Shown: positions 16,096-23,476 of the stretch, piece by piece
Position numbering within the stretch: position 1 is the first letter of the stretch
Layout of the letters: each line of letters begins with the position of its first letter
Origin: Domibacillus sp. PGB-M46
Lineage (GTDB): Bacteria > Bacillota > Bacilli > Bacillales > Domibacillaceae
Direction: 5' to 3'
DNA: 52,006 bases
Assembly: GCF_022668875.1 (NCBI RefSeq)
Contig: NZ_JAKGCR010000029.1
Location: forward strand, 1-52,006
Notes under the pieces: generated by a model
Database searches by the model: none
What the model was told of the DNA's origin: nothing
Seen by the model: the letters and a program-made list of their open reading frames with translations, nothing else
Made by a program: the position numbers and the translations under genes

Positions 16096-16599
16096 ATGAG
16101 CGAAGCAAATCATCAAACCAACCAGGCACAAAAAAACAATCATGTGGAAGAACAAATAATTTCATATATTCAAACCCATCATAAAAACGGCATTTGTTCC
16201 AAACAAGAGCTGTCAAAGCAAATCGGTTTGATAAGCGAAATCAACCAAGCAATTGATACATCGAGTCAACTGGTCGAATGGGGGAAAGATCAGGTTATCT
16301 TGGCCGAAAAGCTTATTATTAGAATCAGTGACCGGAAAATCATTACTAAATACTTTCATCATGCTTTTGAAAAAGGAGGGTTTTCTCCTCACCAGCTGCT
16401 CCAAGAAATGAAAACAGACAGAAGGATAGCTGCTATATTAAGAGAAAAAAGAATTGATGAAGCAGCCCAACTCGTTTCTTTGATAAAGCTGCTTTTTCCA
16501 GATGTAAAGGGAGACAGCCAATTTTTTCAATTGGCGGATAGCTCAATTGATAGGTTGAACAAAGCTAAAACGTTTACCGGACAGATTCCTAAACCATAA
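16096..16599 (+). CDS. hypothetical protein, 167 aa
   Basis: The ribosome binding site AAAAAGGAGAG and correct spacing to ATG 16096 make this a real gene. The protein is soluble and rich in Lys, Gln and Ile. Residues about 17-70 (VEEQIISYIQTHHKNGICSKQELSKQIGL) could form a winged-helix-like fold, and the C-terminal half has repeated helices (ILREKRIDEAAQLVSLIKLLFPD). I do not recognise a family; a small DNA-binding or adaptor role would be a guess. It is flanked by terminators on both sides and so is monocistronic. Confidence 0.65.
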   Translation: MSEANHQTNQAQKNNHVEEQIISYIQTHHKNGICSKQELSKQIGLISEINQAIDTSSQLVEWGKDQVILAEKLIIRISDRKIITKYFHHAFEKGGFSPHQLLQEMKTDRRIAAILREKRIDEAAQLVSLIKLLFPDVKGDSQFFQLADSSIDRLNKAKTFTGQIPKP

Positions 16600-16664
16600 T
16601 GAAAGAACGTTCTGGCCACAATAGGAATCATGTTACATGTTTTTTCCCTTTCTCAGTCCTGAAT

Positions 16665-16698
16665 AGGTGTACAGCATTGCTGTTACCTCACCTTTTTT
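16665..16698 (+). terminator. intrinsic terminator
   Basis: AGGT-ACAGC (from 16665) pairs with GCTGT-ACCT (to 16688) around a 3-nt loop, followed after CACC by six T residues. It closes the 167-aa protein gene. The rest of the gap up to 17005 is AT-rich, and no confident promoter was identified in it. Confidence 0.7.
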
Positions 16699-17005
16699 CC
16701 TTGCCATTGCGCATCATTCGCCTTTAATCAGCAGAAAAAGCCCTGCCTTTTTATCGATTTTTTTACCTTTAAAGGTTATTAGCGAAGGAATCTAGTCAAT
16801 TTTACCTTTTACAGGAAAATAAAAATAACAAAAAATATGAATTTGTAGATGTTTATGGAAAATAAAGATAATTATGTATGAATATATTATGGTTCACAGC
16901 GTCGAAAACAGTCTAACGAATAGTCCTCCAACTCTATTAAAAGCAAGCAAATAACGTGATAAAGTCGAATAGGGAAGTACAATAAATGAAATGGAGGATG
17001 ACAGA

Positions 17006-18070
17006 ATGAATGTGAAAAAGAAAGTTTTATCTGTTTCTTTGTCCGGTTTAATGGCATGGGGGGCTGTAACGGCTGTTTCTCTTCCAGTCAGTGCAGTAGG
17101 AAATGGACCGAGTGCCGGCAATGGCTCCGTCCAAACGTCTAACCTGCATACATACGAAAGCATGGCGGCGTATTTAAAAACAGAAGACGCAAAGCAGGAA
17201 GCGATGGAGCTTGAAGTCATCGGACAAACAGTAAAAGGTCGGGATATTTATATGGCCAAATATATTCCGAATCCTTCGAATCCAACCATTTTATTTTTAA
17301 CCCAGCAGCACGGCAATGAGCAGCTGACTACAGAGGGAGCTTTAGAATTTATTAAACATTTGGGCACCAGCAAAACAAAAGGTGTCTTGAACCATGTAAA
17401 CATATTGGTGATCCCAATGCTCAATGCGGATGGAGCCATGGGGGATGTGAATTTCTCTCTTGATGATTATATGGCTGATGGAGACCGCCATTTAACACGG
17501 TATAATGCGAACAATGTTGATTTAAATCGTGAGCATGCTAAAGCCATTGAAGAGATGCAAATTGAGGTAAAATCTTTATATCAAAACGTGTTTGAAAAAT
17601 ACGAAATTAAATACATGATTGACCTGCATCACCAAGGAACATTAAGCCAGACCAATGGCGAATTGGTATCGGGTTCTATACTTTATCCTACAAATGCCGA
17701 TGTAAAGCCAGAAGTGCTGGAGAACTCTAAAAAACTCGGTTCTGTCGTGTACCACGCTATTGAAGAAACCGGATGGGGCCATATTGGCAAATACAACGGC
17801 GGTAATGGTGTGAATATCGGCCGGAACGGAGCCGCCGTCCGATATGGTATTTCCACGCTTCTTTTTGAAATGCGCGGCATGTCTGATCACTACATTGAGT
17901 CTTATGCACTTGGGCAAAAAAGCAACGGCTATTTAATTAAGCAAACGATCACAACGCTCGATGCGGCTGTCAGAGCCATTGCAGATGGATCTATTGAAAC
18001 AGCGGATACTAGCTTCTGGGATACGCTTCCGACTCAAACGAACAGACTGGGCGAGGAAGCTGACGAGTAA
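17006..18070 (+). CDS. secreted M14-family zinc carboxypeptidase
   Basis: ATG 17006 follows GGAGG with 7-nt spacing; the in-frame ATG 16991 overlaps that site and is rejected. Residues 1-30 form a Sec signal peptide (basic MNVKKK, hydrophobic core, SLPVSA cleavage region). The mature part has the M14 zinc ligands H-x2-E in QQHGNEQ (about residue 103) and His in IDLHHQG (about 200), the substrate-binding NR in VDLNREH, and a candidate catalytic Glu in LLFEMRG. The enzyme should remove C-terminal residues from peptides outside the cell. It is a single gene with a strong terminator. The protein is shorter than multi-domain M14 enzymes and lacks accessory domains. Confidence 0.88.
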   Translation: MNVKKKVLSVSLSGLMAWGAVTAVSLPVSAVGNGPSAGNGSVQTSNLHTYESMAAYLKTEDAKQEAMELEVIGQTVKGRDIYMAKYIPNPSNPTILFLTQQHGNEQLTTEGALEFIKHLGTSKTKGVLNHVNILVIPMLNADGAMGDVNFSLDDYMADGDRHLTRYNANNVDLNREHAKAIEEMQIEVKSLYQNVFEKYEIKYMIDLHHQGTLSQTNGELVSGSILYPTNADVKPEVLENSKKLGSVVYHAIEETGWGHIGKYNGGNGVNIGRNGAAVRYGISTLLFEMRGMSDHYIESYALGQKSNGYLIKQTITTLDAAVRAIADGSIETADTSFWDTLPTQTNRLGEEADE

Positions 18071-18120
18071 AACAAGGGTACTGGAAAAATATTCTTCGGG
18101 ACGCGGGGCTGAATCAGGCA

Positions 18121-18150
18121 AAAAGCAGAAAGGGAAACCTTTCTGCTTTT
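18121..18150 (+). terminator. intrinsic terminator after the M14 peptidase gene
   Basis: AAAAGCAGAAAGG (18121-18133) and CCTTTCTGCTTTT (18138-18150) form a perfect 13-bp stem with a GAAA loop, followed by TATTTT. Confidence 0.9.
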
Positions 18151-18193
18151 TATTTTCATAGTCATAGATAATCCAGGTCAAACACTTGTTTAG

Positions 18194-18600
18194 TCAAAAT
18201 TCTTCATCGGTCATTATAAAATCATGAGAGCATGTTAAAGCCTGCTGAAGTGGTTTTGTCAGCTGGTCTTCATTGTATGTACAAACAAACAGCATTTTCA
18301 TTAAAGGAATCACTTTATGTGCTTCTTTTTCAAAATCTTCAACTTACGTGCAATTTCATGTGTATCTCCCCACTCTACATGCGCCCATGTCCGCAGAGAA
18401 AGGTGCTGCTCCTGATAATGATTAACCATTTTAGAAAAATAGGAAATGGTTGATGACGGATGAAGGTTCCCTTTAGCATAATTAAAATTATTCGCATGAT
18501 GGATTTTATTGAGCTGGTCTTTTGTGAGAAAGGACTCCAGCTTTTAAAGCACCAGGGTGCAGGAACCATTTGTTTACACAGAATGTTGATTAGAGGAAAG
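18194..18600 (-). pseudogene. decayed MEDS-domain (DcmR-like sensory) protein gene
   Basis: Read on the minus strand, one frame gives LESFLTKDQLNKIHHANNF and then SLRTWAHVEWGDTHEIARKL before a stop near 18310. A different frame continues FEKEAHKVIPLMKMLFVC and QLTKPLQQALTCSHDFIMTD, ending at TGA 18194-18196. The TWAHVEWG core and the MTDEEF tail are characteristic of the MEDS (MErR-DcmR sensory) domain. A frameshift near 18335 and a stop at about 18546 separate the pieces, and no intact start or N-terminus remains. The upstream portion (to about 18600) has only short open stretches. The gene is a relic; function lost. Confidence 0.7.
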
Positions 18601-18816
18601 CAGCTGAACAGCTTTCTTTAATAAAGCAATATCTTTATGAATTGCTTATTTCCACTTTTTTTAAGTGAAGTGCTCATAGACTAAGTTAATGAAATATTCT
18701 CATTCTGCTAGTAGAAATATATCACTTTTAAAGGAAAAAGAAGAACGGACGGAGAACTATTTTGTAATATAAGCGAAAAGAAAGCAGTTTGATGGCAGTT
18801 AATGTAGTCCAGTCAG

Positions 18817-18845
18817 TTGTCCGCAAAAAAAGTAAGCGCTATCAA
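18817..18845 (+). promoter_or_regulatory. possible lar promoter overlapped by a cre-like site
   Basis: TTGTCC (18817-18822) and TATCAA (18840-18845) are 17 bp apart. AGTAAGCGCTATCA (18831-18844) matches the CcpA cre consensus TGWAARCGYTWNCW at 13 of 14 positions and covers the -10 region. Together they suggest catabolite repression of the lar genes. Confidence 0.5.
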
Positions 18846-18940
18846 AAAGGCTTTGTGATGAAGTCTGTCTCGTCAAGAGGGACGTTCGCTTAGATGAAAG
18901 ATGTAAGGATATAACAATTCAAGAGGAAGGATGAACAAAG

Positions 18941-19771
18941 ATGGCAGAAGAAAAATACAAAAAGCTGCAAGAAATTCTTCAGAAAATGCAATCGGTCGTT
19001 GTCGCTTTTTCAGGTGGTGTGGATAGCACCTTCTTGTTAAAAGCCGCCGTTGACACGCTGGGCAAAGAAAATGTGCTCGCAGTTACAGCAGATTCAGAAA
19101 CGTATCCATCGAGTGAATTAAAAGAAGCACAGGCACTTGCTGCACAAATTGGCGCGTCTCATCTTGTTATCGAAACATCAGAGCTCGCCATTCCAGGCTA
19201 CACAGAAAACAATCAAAGCCGCTGCTATTTTTGCAAAAGCAGTTTGTTTGACCACTTAATTCCGGTTTTAGAGGATCGAGGTTTTCAAAACATTGTCTAC
19301 GGGGTCATTGCTGATGATATGAATGAATTTCGGCCGGGCATGAAGGCAGCAAAAGAAAAAGGAATCCGCGGCCCGCTGCAGGAAGCCAATTTGTTTAAGG
19401 AAGAAATTCGCCGTTTGTCACAACAGTTTCATCTACCAACCTGGGATAAGCCGTCATTCGCCTGCTTGTCTTCGAGGATTGCTTATGGGGAAGAGATTAC
19501 AAAAGAAAAGTTAACAAAAGTGGAGAAAGCAGAAGCATACTTAAAGTCACTTTCGATCCGCCAGGTGCGTGTCCGTACGCATGGAGAGATTGCCCGGATT
19601 GAAGTAGAGCCTGCCGATATTGCCCTTATACTCGAATATCACGCGGCAATTGACAAACGCCTGAAACAGTTTGGCTATAAATATGTATCACTTGACCTCG
19701 CCGGCTACAGGAGCGGCAGTATGAATCAGTCATTAAAGAAGGAAGAAACAGAATGGCTGAAAAGCGTGTAA
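18941..19771 (+). CDS. larE: LarE, ATP-dependent sulfur-insertion enzyme of nickel-pincer cofactor synthesis
   Basis: The 276-residue protein carries the PP-loop SGGVDST (residues 24-30), a CYFC motif (95-98) and the conserved PSFACLSSRI (Cys175), the cysteine that in sacrificial LarE donates its sulfur. LarE adenylylates and then sulfurates the nicotinate-derived P2CMN to give the dithio-acid precursor of the nickel-pincer nucleotide (NPN), in the cytoplasm. AGAGGAAGG precedes ATG 18941. Because only a single cysteine is present in that region, it looks like the sacrificial type rather than the [4Fe-4S] type. It begins the larE-larB-larC cluster and lies 110 bp upstream of larB. Confidence 0.93.
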   Translation: MAEEKYKKLQEILQKMQSVVVAFSGGVDSTFLLKAAVDTLGKENVLAVTADSETYPSSELKEAQALAAQIGASHLVIETSELAIPGYTENNQSRCYFCKSSLFDHLIPVLEDRGFQNIVYGVIADDMNEFRPGMKAAKEKGIRGPLQEANLFKEEIRRLSQQFHLPTWDKPSFACLSSRIAYGEEITKEKLTKVEKAEAYLKSLSIRQVRVRTHGEIARIEVEPADIALILEYHAAIDKRLKQFGYKYVSLDLAGYRSGSMNQSLKKEETEWLKSV

Positions 19772-19882
19772 TAAGGCTTTATACAAACAGCAGCGATAGA
19801 TTTGGCCAGAACAAAATACATAATCAAAAGCTGCTATACACATGACTCAGCATGCACCAGATTGGATATTTCCGGGTAAAGG

Positions 19883-20671
19883 ATGCTGAAATATTCTAGA
19901 CAAAAGCAGGTGGAAAACGTGATTGATGATATTTTAGCGCGTGTGGAAAGCGGAACATTAACCGCTGCCGAAGCAAAAGAAAAATTGACTTCTTATGAAG
20001 ATCTCGGTTTTGTAAAAATTGACCATCACCGGTATAAACGGCAGGGAGTTCCGGAGATCATTTTTGGGGAAGGAAAAACAGCTGAACAGATTTTGGCGAT
20101 TATCAAGTCGTTGAAAGGGCGAGGCCATGAAGTGCTTGCTACGCGTGTTTCCGAGGAAAAAGCAGCGTTTATTTTGAATGAACTGCCGGATCTATCGTAT
20201 AACGAAATCGCTCAAACATTGTCTTTCGTAACGAAGAAGCCGTCTGGAGAAGGTTTTATCGCCATTATATGTGCGGGAACATCAGACCTGCCAGTCGCAG
20301 AAGAAGCAGCGGTTACAGCGGAGACGCTCGGTGTACCGGTACGCCGTTTTTACGATGTGGGCGTGGCGGGGCTTCACCGGCTGCTTGATCATATTAGCGA
20401 GATACGCGAGGCAGCTGTTTCGGTCTGTGTCGCCGGCATGGAAGGTGCACTTCCAAGCGTGCTGGGCGGCCTTGTTGAAAATCCGATTATTGCTGTACCG
20501 ACCAGCATTGGATATGGAGCTAACTTTAATGGATTATCTGCACTGCTGTCGATGCTAAATTCCTGTGCATCCGGAGTAAGTGTGGTAAATATCGATAATG
20601 GTTTTGGAGCGGCTTACAACGCGGTGCTCATTCACCGTCTTGCATATAACAACAAAGGAGAAACAACATAA
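19883..20671 (+). CDS. larB: LarB, nickel-pincer cofactor biosynthesis carboxylase
   Basis: LarB carboxylates and hydrolyses nicotinic acid adenine dinucleotide to P2CMN, the first step of NPN synthesis. The 262-residue protein ends in the PurE-like domain with IICAGTSDLPVAEEAAVTAE, FYDVGVAGLHRLL, CVAGMEGALPSVLGGLV and VPTSIGYGANFNGLSALL, all family hallmarks. The N-terminal helix domain (VENVIDDILARVESGTLTAAEAKEKL) is also typical. ATG 19883 has only a weak ribosome binding site (GTAAAGG close by); GTG 19920 after CAGGTGG is an alternative start. The stop codon overlaps the proposed larC1 start. Confidence 0.93.
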   Translation: MLKYSRQKQVENVIDDILARVESGTLTAAEAKEKLTSYEDLGFVKIDHHRYKRQGVPEIIFGEGKTAEQILAIIKSLKGRGHEVLATRVSEEKAAFILNELPDLSYNEIAQTLSFVTKKPSGEGFIAIICAGTSDLPVAEEAAVTAETLGVPVRRFYDVGVAGLHRLLDHISEIREAAVSVCVAGMEGALPSVLGGLVENPIIAVPTSIGYGANFNGLSALLSMLNSCASGVSVVNIDNGFGAAYNAVLIHRLAYNNKGETT

Positions 20672-21561
20672 CAATACTGTACCTTGACTGTTTTTCAGGG
20701 ATTAGCGGCGATATGGTTATTGGTGCTCTTTTAGATGCTGGCGCCGATTTTGCTCAAATGGAGGAAGCACTAAAAAAACTGAACATGGAAGGTGAATATA
20801 CACTTTCAAAAAAAACTGTCAACAAAAATGGCATTACCGCTGTTAAATTTGATGTAGGGCTGAATCAAGAAGAAAAGAATGGTCATCATGATCACGGCCA
20901 CAGCCATAGCCATGCACATGACCATCATGACCACGGCCATCATGATCACAGTCACAGCCATAGTCACTCACATGATGATCATGACCACAGTCATAGTCAC
21001 TCACATGATGATCATGACCACAGTCATAGTCATTCGCATGACCATCACCATCACCGTGCGTATAAACAAATCGCAGAAATGATTGAAGCAGCCGGATTCA
21101 ACAAAGCGGTTACAGATACAGCTCTGTCCATTTTTAAAAAGACCGGCGAAGCGGAGGGAAAGATTCATGGTCTGCCGCTTGAGCGTGTCCATTTTCATGA
21201 GGTGGGTGCTGTTGATTCCATCATCGACATCGTTGGGACAGCCATTTTAATGGATCAGCTCGGCATCACCAAAGTTTATTGTTCCCCGATCCCGACTGGA
21301 AGCGGCCATATTCACATTGATCATGGGACATATCCGGTTCCTGCACCCGCAACCCTGGAAATCTTAAAAGGTGTCCCTATTGCGCGGACATCCGTTAAAG
21401 GCGAGCTTACAACACCGACTGGTGCAGCAATTGCGGCTGTATTAGCTGACTCATTTGGCACAATGCCATCTATGACAGTTGAAAAAATCGGCTATGGTGC
21501 CGGTATGAAAACATTTAAAGACCGTCCAAATGTGTTAAGAGTAGTTATTGGAAAGGAATGA
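20668..21561 (+). CDS. larC: LarC N-terminal half (LarC1), nickel insertion, apparent ATA start
   Basis: LarC inserts nickel into the pincer cofactor in a CTP-dependent reaction. The conserved N-terminus TILYLDCFSGISGDM is encoded from 20671, upstream of the first in-frame ATG (20713). AAAGGAG (20654-20660) is placed 7 nt before ATA 20668, so the start seems to be ATA, overlapping the larB stop; ATG 20713 would remove the family's most conserved segment. The middle carries a His/Asp-rich linker of about 58 residues (likely nickel-binding). Then come VHFHEVGAVDSIIDIVG, CSPIPTGSGHIHIDHG and TPTGAAIAA, all typical. The protein ends at TGA 21559-21561, after RVVIGKE; the C-terminal half is a separate, broken frame. 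Confidence 0.85.
   Translation: MTILYLDCFSGISGDMVIGALLDAGADFAQMEEALKKLNMEGEYTLSKKTVNKNGITAVKFDVGLNQEEKNGHHDHGHSHSHAHDHHDHGHHDHSHSHSHSHDDHDHSHSHSHDDHDHSHSHSHDHHHHRAYKQIAEMIEAAGFNKAVTDTALSIFKKTGEAEGKIHGLPLERVHFHEVGAVDSIIDIVGTAILMDQLGITKVYCSPIPTGSGHIHIDHGTYPVPAPATLEILKGVPIARTSVKGELTTPTGAAIAAVLADSFGTMPSMTVEKIGYGAGMKTFKDRPNVLRVVIGKE
20880..21055 (+). repeat. His/Asp-codon repeat tract in larC with a 33-nt tandem duplication
   Basis: The tract encodes repeated H-D-H, H-S-H and D-D-H units. A 33-nt unit at 20968-21000 is repeated at 21001-21033 with a single difference at its last base, so the region is a low-complexity sequence prone to expansion and contraction. The encoded histidines probably bind nickel. 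Confidence 0.9.
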
Positions 21562-21567
21562 ACAAGT

Positions 21568-22032
21568 ATGAGCAGTCATCATCCGCCGAATCAAGAGCAT
21601 AAAGACAGCGGTATGGTCAAATAGGATATACCAGGCGAATGGCTCGGCTATGTGATGGATGTATTATTGGAAGCAGGCGCCAACGATGTATTTTACACAC
21701 CGATTTACATGAAGAAAAACCGTTCTGGTATGCTTCTTCAAGTTCTTTGTGCTGCCCAGGCGGCGCCCGAAATGGAAGCAATTTTATTTCGTGAAACGAC
21801 GACTCTCGGCGTTCGTTATTATCCGCTTACTGTCCACCGTCTGGAAAGGCAGTTTATCCAGCTGGAAACGAAATGGGGCCGGTTACGGTTAAATATGGCC
21901 TTATGGATGGGAACATTGTGCAGCGTGCTCCAGAGTATGAAGATTGTAAAGCGATTGCTGTGAAATGGAAGGTGCCCATTAAAGGATGTGTATACGGAAG
22001 TCTGGAAGCATTTAGAGAGTAAACGGACCTGA
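21568..22032 (+). pseudogene. larC: larC2 (LarC C-terminal half), broken by three lesions
   Basis: ATG 21568 has a ribosome binding site (GGAAAGGA), but the frame meets TAG at 21622-21624 exactly where the conserved LETNIDD segment should be. Translation resumes with DIPGEWLGYVMDVLLEAGAN and continues to LETKWG. A one-base loss near 21878 moves the reading to PVTVKYGLMDGNIVQRAPEY and DCKAIAVKWKVP, and a one-base gain near 21983 moves it again to DVYTEVWKHLESKRT, ending at TGA 22030-22032. LarC2 is needed with LarC1 for nickel insertion in Lactiplantibacillus, so the cofactor pathway in this strain may be inactive unless another larC exists. Three independent lesions make a sequencing artefact unlikely. 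Confidence 0.85.
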
Positions 22033-22163
22033 ATATCCTTGTTTTCAAAGAAAAGATTGATCAATCGCTGGCAAAGAAGAGAAGTCATGACTGTATTTTA
22101 AGATAATTACACTTCTTCATGATTAAACAGAAAAACAAGTTGTCAAAATAGTTTAAAAATGTA

Positions 22164-22193
22164 TTGACACCCATTAAATGAGGTAGTTATAAT
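22164..22193 (+). promoter_or_regulatory. sigma-A promoter of the sugar-acid operon
   Basis: TTGACA (22164-22169) and TATAAT (22188-22193), both perfect consensus hexamers, are 18 bp apart. The predicted transcription start is near 22200, at the edge of the first palindromic operator and about 225 nt before the dctP start codon. Confidence 0.85.
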
Positions 22194-22201
22194 CAGCTTA
22201 G

Positions 22202-22218
22202 GTTATAAATTATAAAAC
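22202..22218. promoter_or_regulatory. 17-bp operator, copy 1
   Basis: GTTATAAATTATAAAAC, sharing the pattern GTTNTATAWTRTAAAAC with two further copies except for minor variation. It covers about +1 to +17 of the predicted transcript, a classic repressor position. Presumed to be the site of the IclR-family regulator encoded in the operon. Confidence 0.65.
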
Positions 22219-22221
22219 ATT

Positions 22222-22238
22222 GTTCTATAATGTAAAAC
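22222..22238. promoter_or_regulatory. 17-bp operator, copy 2
   Basis: GTTCTATAATGTAAAAC, starting exactly 20 bp (two helical turns) after copy 1, so two bound dimers would lie on the same DNA face. Confidence 0.65.
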
Positions 22239-22282
22239 AAACTTGAAGCTATTTTCTTTCAAGTTATTTTTTACAGTCCCTT

Positions 22283-22296
22283 TGTAAGCGCTTCAA
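22283..22296. promoter_or_regulatory. cre-like site (CcpA)
   Basis: TGTAAGCGCTTCAA matches the cre consensus TGWAARCGYTWNCW at 13 of 14 positions and lies about 85 bp into the leader, where bound CcpA could block elongation. It suggests glucose repression of the operon. Confidence 0.6.
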
Positions 22297-22350
22297 TTTA
22301 GTTGGCAGGAAAGGAATAAGCAGAAAACTTTTCTCATCAAATATGAGAAC

Positions 22351-22373
22351 GTAGTTTTATATTATAAAACTAC
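22351..22373. promoter_or_regulatory. 17-bp operator, copy 3, within a 23-bp palindrome
   Basis: GTTTTATATTATAAAAC at 22354-22370 is extended by three more matched bases on each side to give perfect 10-bp arms (GTAGTTTTAT and ATAAAACTAC) around ATT. It lies 132 bp beyond copy 2 and 53 bp before the dctP start, an arrangement that would permit DNA looping. Confidence 0.7.
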
Positions 22374-22425
22374 TTACGACGAGAGGTTCCATTAATAAAA
22401 AATAAGCCAATACAGGGAGGACAAA

Positions 22426-23442
22426 ATGAAAAAAACGTTTCTTGGTGTGCTAGCTGCTTCTGTGACGAGTGCAATGATTCTTGCAGGATGTAACGGTTCC
22501 GAAGAAGCTGCTTCAGGAGGAGGGCAGACAAAAACTATTAAAGTGGCTAACTACTTTGCAGAAGACCATCCACAAAATATCGCATTAAAAGAAAAATTTA
22601 AAACGATGGTAGAAGAAGAGAGTGGAGGTCAATTAAAAGTTCAGATTTACGCAAACAGTACGCTGGGAGCTGAAAAAGAATTTTATGACGGTGTCCGAAA
22701 CGGAACAATCGAAATGGGCATTCCAGGCTTAATTATGCAGGCAGATATTCCAAAGATGGGTGTTCCTGAATGGCCGTTCCTATTTAGAGACTTCGAGCAT
22801 GTAAAGAAGGTATTAAATGGTCCGATCGGTGAAGAAATAACCGCTGATTTAGAACCGAAACATGGAGTTACTCCACTTGCATGGAGTGCAAATGGATTTA
22901 GAATGTTCTCAAGCAACCGCACGATCAAAAGCATGGAAGATTTTGACGGACTTCGTCTCAGAATGCCGAACATTCCAAACTATATTAAATTAGGTGAATC
23001 GCTTGGGGCAAACGTAAGTCCATTGCCTATTTCTGAAGTATTTACAGCGCTTGAGCAAAATGTAGTAGATGCTCAAGACAATCCAATCGCTACCTTGAGA
23101 AATTCAGCATACTACGAAGTTCAAACAGATGTATTGGAATCAAAGCATATGTTCAGCCCAAATATTTATATTGTTAACACCAAATTCTTTAATGGGTTAA
23201 CAAAAGAACAGCAGGATATTATTCAAAATGCTGCCAAAGAAGCTGCTGAATATGAGTTTGACTTGCTGGAAAAAAGCTATGAAGAAGATAAAAAGTTCCT
23301 TGAGGAAAATGGCATAAAATTCACAACGCCGGATGAAAAGTTTGCAAAAGAAATGGAAGAAGCAGCGAAGCCTGTATACGATGATGTTTTCAAAGAAAAT
23401 GAGTGGGCAGAAGAGCTGGTTGAAAAAATTAAAGCAGAATAA
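22426..23442 (+). CDS. dctP: TRAP transporter substrate-binding lipoprotein (DctP family), first copy
   Basis: The signal peptide ends in the lipobox LAGC (Cys22), so the 338-residue protein is tethered outside the membrane. DctP family features: QIYANSTLGAEKEFYDGVRNGTIEMG, the conserved arginine region DFDGLRLRMPNIPNYIKLGESLGANVSPLPISEVFTALEQ, and VDAQDNP; the arginine normally binds the substrate carboxylate. AGGGAGG precedes the ATG. It is the first gene of the long operon, with the DctQ and DctM membrane subunits next. A weaker cre-like sequence, AGTAAGCGCTTTAA, lies just after its stop. The neighbouring enzymes point to an aldonate or other sugar acid as substrate. Confidence 0.92.
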   Translation: MKKTFLGVLAASVTSAMILAGCNGSEEAASGGGQTKTIKVANYFAEDHPQNIALKEKFKTMVEEESGGQLKVQIYANSTLGAEKEFYDGVRNGTIEMGIPGLIMQADIPKMGVPEWPFLFRDFEHVKKVLNGPIGEEITADLEPKHGVTPLAWSANGFRMFSSNRTIKSMEDFDGLRLRMPNIPNYIKLGESLGANVSPLPISEVFTALEQNVVDAQDNPIATLRNSAYYEVQTDVLESKHMFSPNIYIVNTKFFNGLTKEQQDIIQNAAKEAAEYEFDLLEKSYEEDKKFLEENGIKFTTPDEKFAKEMEEAAKPVYDDVFKENEWAEELVEKIKAE

Positions 23443-23476
23443 GTAAGCGCTTTAATAAGGAGAGTGAAGAAATAAG

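Noticed and set aside
16616-16635. GAACGTTC near the end of the 167-aa gene, considered as a LexA box
   Set aside because: The Bacillus LexA site requires GAAC and GTTC separated by four bases; here they are contiguous.
18232-18453. A plus-strand 73-codon frame in the gap before larE
   Set aside because: It is antisense to the MEDS-domain remnant, whose peptide conservation shows that the minus strand was the coding one.
20880-21055. Repeat tract in larC considered as a CRISPR or minisatellite array
   Set aside because: There are no unique spacers, and the repeats are in frame and encode a His/Asp linker typical of LarC.
22130-22425. Leader before dctP examined for a riboswitch
   Set aside because: No conserved aptamer elements were recognised; the visible structure is explained by palindromic operators and a cre site.
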